A DNA stretch of 5,478 nt from Nitrosomonadaceae bacterium. Lineage in GTDB: Bacteria > Pseudomonadota > Gammaproteobacteria > Burkholderiales > Nitrosomonadaceae. Within the stretch, counting starts at the first letter, position 1; every line of letters starts with the position of its first letter. The DNA lies in contig JAHELA010000104.1 in the NCBI GenBank assembly GCA_024644425.1, positions 1-5,478 on the forward strand. The letters run 5' to 3'. This document shows positions 3,581 through 5,478 of the stretch, piece by piece. Made by a program: the position numbers and the translations under genes. The notes under the pieces are model-generated. The model was given only the letters and a program-made list of their open reading frames with translations, did no database searches and was not told where the DNA came from.

Positions 3581-5478
3581 TAATTGCGCGCCCAACTTTC
3601 AATCTTGCGACTGAACTCATATGGCGCTTCAGAAAGTGGAGGGTGGGATTTGCCAGTAATAATTCGGTAAGAAACACGAAGTGTGTCTAGTACTAATATC
3701 CAAGTAGTAATCAAGAAAAAAAATGTAAGTACTGCAGCTAGATAATCATTAAAAATTAGTTGCTGAGCTGTGGAGGCAATGTCAGGTGGCAATGTACCAG
3801 CAGCTAGTCTTGTCGTAAGATCTTTAGCATGTGAGAGAAACCCAATACGCAATTCAGGGCTAAAGAGTTTTGCCCATGCGGCAGAGCTAGTTATGATGAT
3901 GAGCCAAGTAAGTGGTATAGAAGTGATCCATGCATAGCGTAGCTTGCCAGATTTAATAAGGATGGTGGTAGCAACGCATAAAGCAATTGCGGCAAGCATT
4001 TGGTTCGCAATACCAAATAACGGCCATAAACTGTTAATTCCACCCAGAGGATCAAGGGTGCCTATATAGAGGAAGTATCCCCAAGCGCTCACGAAGATAC
4101 CGCTGGTTAGAAATACACTAGGGTACCAACTGGTTCGGCCTAGAGGTTTGTAGATATTACTAAGCAAGTCTTGTAGCATGAATCGGCCCACGCGAGTTCC
4201 TGCGTCCAGAGTAGTTAGTATGAACAGTGCTTCAAACATGATGGCAAAGTGATACCACATAGCCATCAGGCCTGAACCAAAGGCATTAGAAAAAATACTT
4301 GCCATACCAACAGCAAAAGAAGGCGCGCCACCAGTACGAGCAAATAAGGTAGTTTCGCCCATGTCTGAGGCAAGTTGTTGCATTTGTAATGTGGTGATAG
4401 GGAAGCCCCAACTGTTTATTGTGGCAACAGCGTTTGCTGCTTCCTTGCCCACAATACCAGCTGGGCTATTAATGGCAAAATAAATGCCAGGGTCTAGCAC
4501 GGTAGCAGCAATTATGGCCATTACAGCTACAAATGACTCTATCATCATCGCACCATAACCAATAAGCCGCGAATCAGCTTCATTGGAAAGTAACTTTGGT
4601 GTAGTGCCTGATGAAATTAGTGAGTGGAAGCCAGAGATTGCACCGCAGGCAATAGTAATAAATACAAAAGGGAACAAAGTACCACCAAAGATTGGGCCTG
4701 TTCCGTCAATAAATTGTGTAAGGGCAGGCATCTTTATTTCAGGTCGTAGGATAATAACTGCAACAGCGAGCATTAACATCGTGCCAATTTTCATAAAAGT
4801 TGACAGGTAATCCCGTGGTGCAAGTAATAGCCAAACTGGAGCAGCAGCGGCAGTAAAACCATAAGCAATTATCATCAGAGCGAGTGTTGGTCCGGAATAA
4901 TCAAACCACTGGCGCAAATCTGGATGCTGATCTATCCAGCCACCAGCCACCACAGCCGAGAGAAGTAGTGCTACACCAATAAGTGTGCTCTCCAGTACGT
5001 GGCCGGGGCGGAGGTTACGCATATATAAGCCAATTAGTATGGCTATAGGGATAGTTGCTGCTACAGTGGATGTAGCCCATGGACTGTGTTTCATCGCGTT
5101 AACTACTACGAGCCCAAGTACGGCTATAAGGATGACCATAATCACCATTACGCCTATTAATGCAGCTATGCCCCCAATAGTACCAAGTTCATCGCGTGCC
5201 ATTTGACCTAAAGAGCGACCATTGCGGCGAGTGGAGAAGAACAATGTAACAAAATCTTGTACACAACCACCTAGTACTGCTCCTACTAAGATCCATAGTG
5301 TTCCGGGTAAATACCCAAATTGTACGGCGAGAGTAGGACCAATTAGTGGCCCTGGTCCAGCTATTGCAGCAAAGTGGTGACCAAAAACAATCCATTTATT
5401 TGTTGGAACAAAATCACGGTTATCGTTTAGTCGTTCTGCTGGAGTAGCGCGAGTTGCGTCTAGCATCAACACTTTAGT
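3580..5478 (-). CDS. cstA: CstA/BtsT-family carbon-starvation transporter, N-terminus cut by window edge
   Basis: The frame is open to the right edge, giving 632 visible residues. The GTG at 5472 is not the start: the residues before and after it (TKVLMLDATRATPAERLND) match the conserved V-L-x-x-D-x-T-R-x-T-P segment that lies about 60 residues inside E. coli CstA and BtsT. Full length is probably near 690. Numbering from the first visible codon, conserved blocks are FGHHFAAIAGPGPLIGP (32-48), PVWLLLAPRDYLSTFMKIGT (214-233), ITIACGAISGFHSLISSGTT (274-293), WYHFAIMFEALFILTTLDAG (408-427), FMLQDLL (433-439) and DPLGGINSLWPLFGIANQM (476-494). About 14 hydrophobic segments are visible, as expected for this inner-membrane carrier. 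E. coli members import pyruvate or peptides with proton symport when carbon is scarce. The C-terminus ends near SEAPYEFSRKIESW, similar to the E-T-P-Y-E tail of relatives. The downstream YbdD-type gene supports the call. The split between CstA and BtsT cannot be decided here. Confidence 0.95.
   Translation of the reverse strand, partial: TKVLMLDATRATPAERLNDNRDFVPTNKWIVFGHHFAAIAGPGPLIGPTLAVQFGYLPGTLWILVGAVLGGCVQDFVTLFFSTRRNGRSLGQMARDELGTIGGIAALIGVMVIMVILIAVLGLVVVNAMKHSPWATSTVAATIPIAILIGLYMRNLRPGHVLESTLIGVALLLSAVVAGGWIDQHPDLRQWFDYSGPTLALMIIAYGFTAAAAPVWLLLAPRDYLSTFMKIGTMLMLAVAVIILRPEIKMPALTQFIDGTGPIFGGTLFPFVFITIACGAISGFHSLISSGTTPKLLSNEADSRLIGYGAMMIESFVAVMAIIAATVLDPGIYFAINSPAGIVGKEAANAVATINSWGFPITTLQMQQLASDMGETTLFARTGGAPSFAVGMASIFSNAFGSGLMAMWYHFAIMFEALFILTTLDAGTRVGRFMLQDLLSNIYKPLGRTSWYPSVFLTSGIFVSAWGYFLYIGTLDPLGGINSLWPLFGIANQMLAAIALCVATTILIKSGKLRYAWITSIPLTWLIIITSSAAWAKLFSPELRIGFLSHAKDLTTRLAAGTLPPDIASTAQQLIFNDYLAAVLTFFFLITTWILVLDTLRVSYRIITGKSHPPLSEAPYEFSRKIESWARN

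Noticed and set aside
3569..3595. Upstream ATG as start of the YbdD-type gene
   Set aside because: It overlaps the transporter gene and lacks a clear ribosome-binding site, while the ATG at 3568 has AAAGGA at ideal spacing and gives the usual family length.
3998..4018. ATTTGGT/ACCAAAT inverted repeat in the transporter gene
   Set aside because: It encodes the strongly conserved LFGIANQM segment and is short enough to be explained by chance.
5189..5395. Minus-strand open frame of 68 codons
   Set aside because: It is an alternative frame within the conserved transporter gene, and its Trp/Arg/Ser-rich translation is typical of a shadow.

Overview
The window suggests a Gram-negative proteobacterium. 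It encodes an MCE-type envelope lipid-transport cassette with a lipoprotein partner, plus a CstA-family transporter. The base composition is visibly AT-leaning. A beta- or gammaproteobacterium fits best, but no gene here fixes the genus. All genes lie on the minus strand, so transcription runs from high to low coordinates. Coding density is high and the only sizeable gap is 211 bp.

Right half, first transcribed (3374-5478): a cstA-family transporter gene that continues past the right edge, so its N-terminus is missing. Eleven bp later comes a 64-codon YbdD/YjiX-family gene. This pair is the usual companion arrangement of CstA/BtsT carriers, which import pyruvate or peptides across the inner membrane.

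Middle (3163-3373): an AT-rich gap holding the ribosome-binding site of the next operon and a cluster of CTTG/CAAG half-sites. It has no convincing terminator or promoter.

Left half (1-3162): a tight four-gene cassette. In order of transcription it encodes an MlaE-type permease with a fused N-terminal STAS domain, an MlaF-type ATPase (12 bp later), an anchored single-MCE-domain protein with a long helical tail (9 bp later, its Shine-Dalgarno overlapping the previous stop), and a PqiC-like lipoprotein (ATGA overlap) cut by the left edge. Together these should form an inner-membrane ABC transporter, with an MCE ring and helical tail reaching into the periplasm and a lipoprotein probably on the outer-membrane side. 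It would move phospholipid or another lipid between membranes. Its layout differs from the textbook mlaFEDCB operon: MlaB is replaced by the fused STAS domain, no MlaC is seen, and a PqiC-like lipoprotein is present.

I see no wholly new system. The unusual features are structural and lie inside the coding sequences of the lipid-transport cassette: a perfect 16-bp inverted repeat and a 57-bp tandem duplication in the MCE gene, and a perfect 12-bp inverted repeat followed by a T-run near the end of the ATPase gene. They look like traces of template-switching or slippage, or possibly mRNA structures that adjust expression within the operon. No RNA genes, mobile elements or CRISPR arrays were seen.
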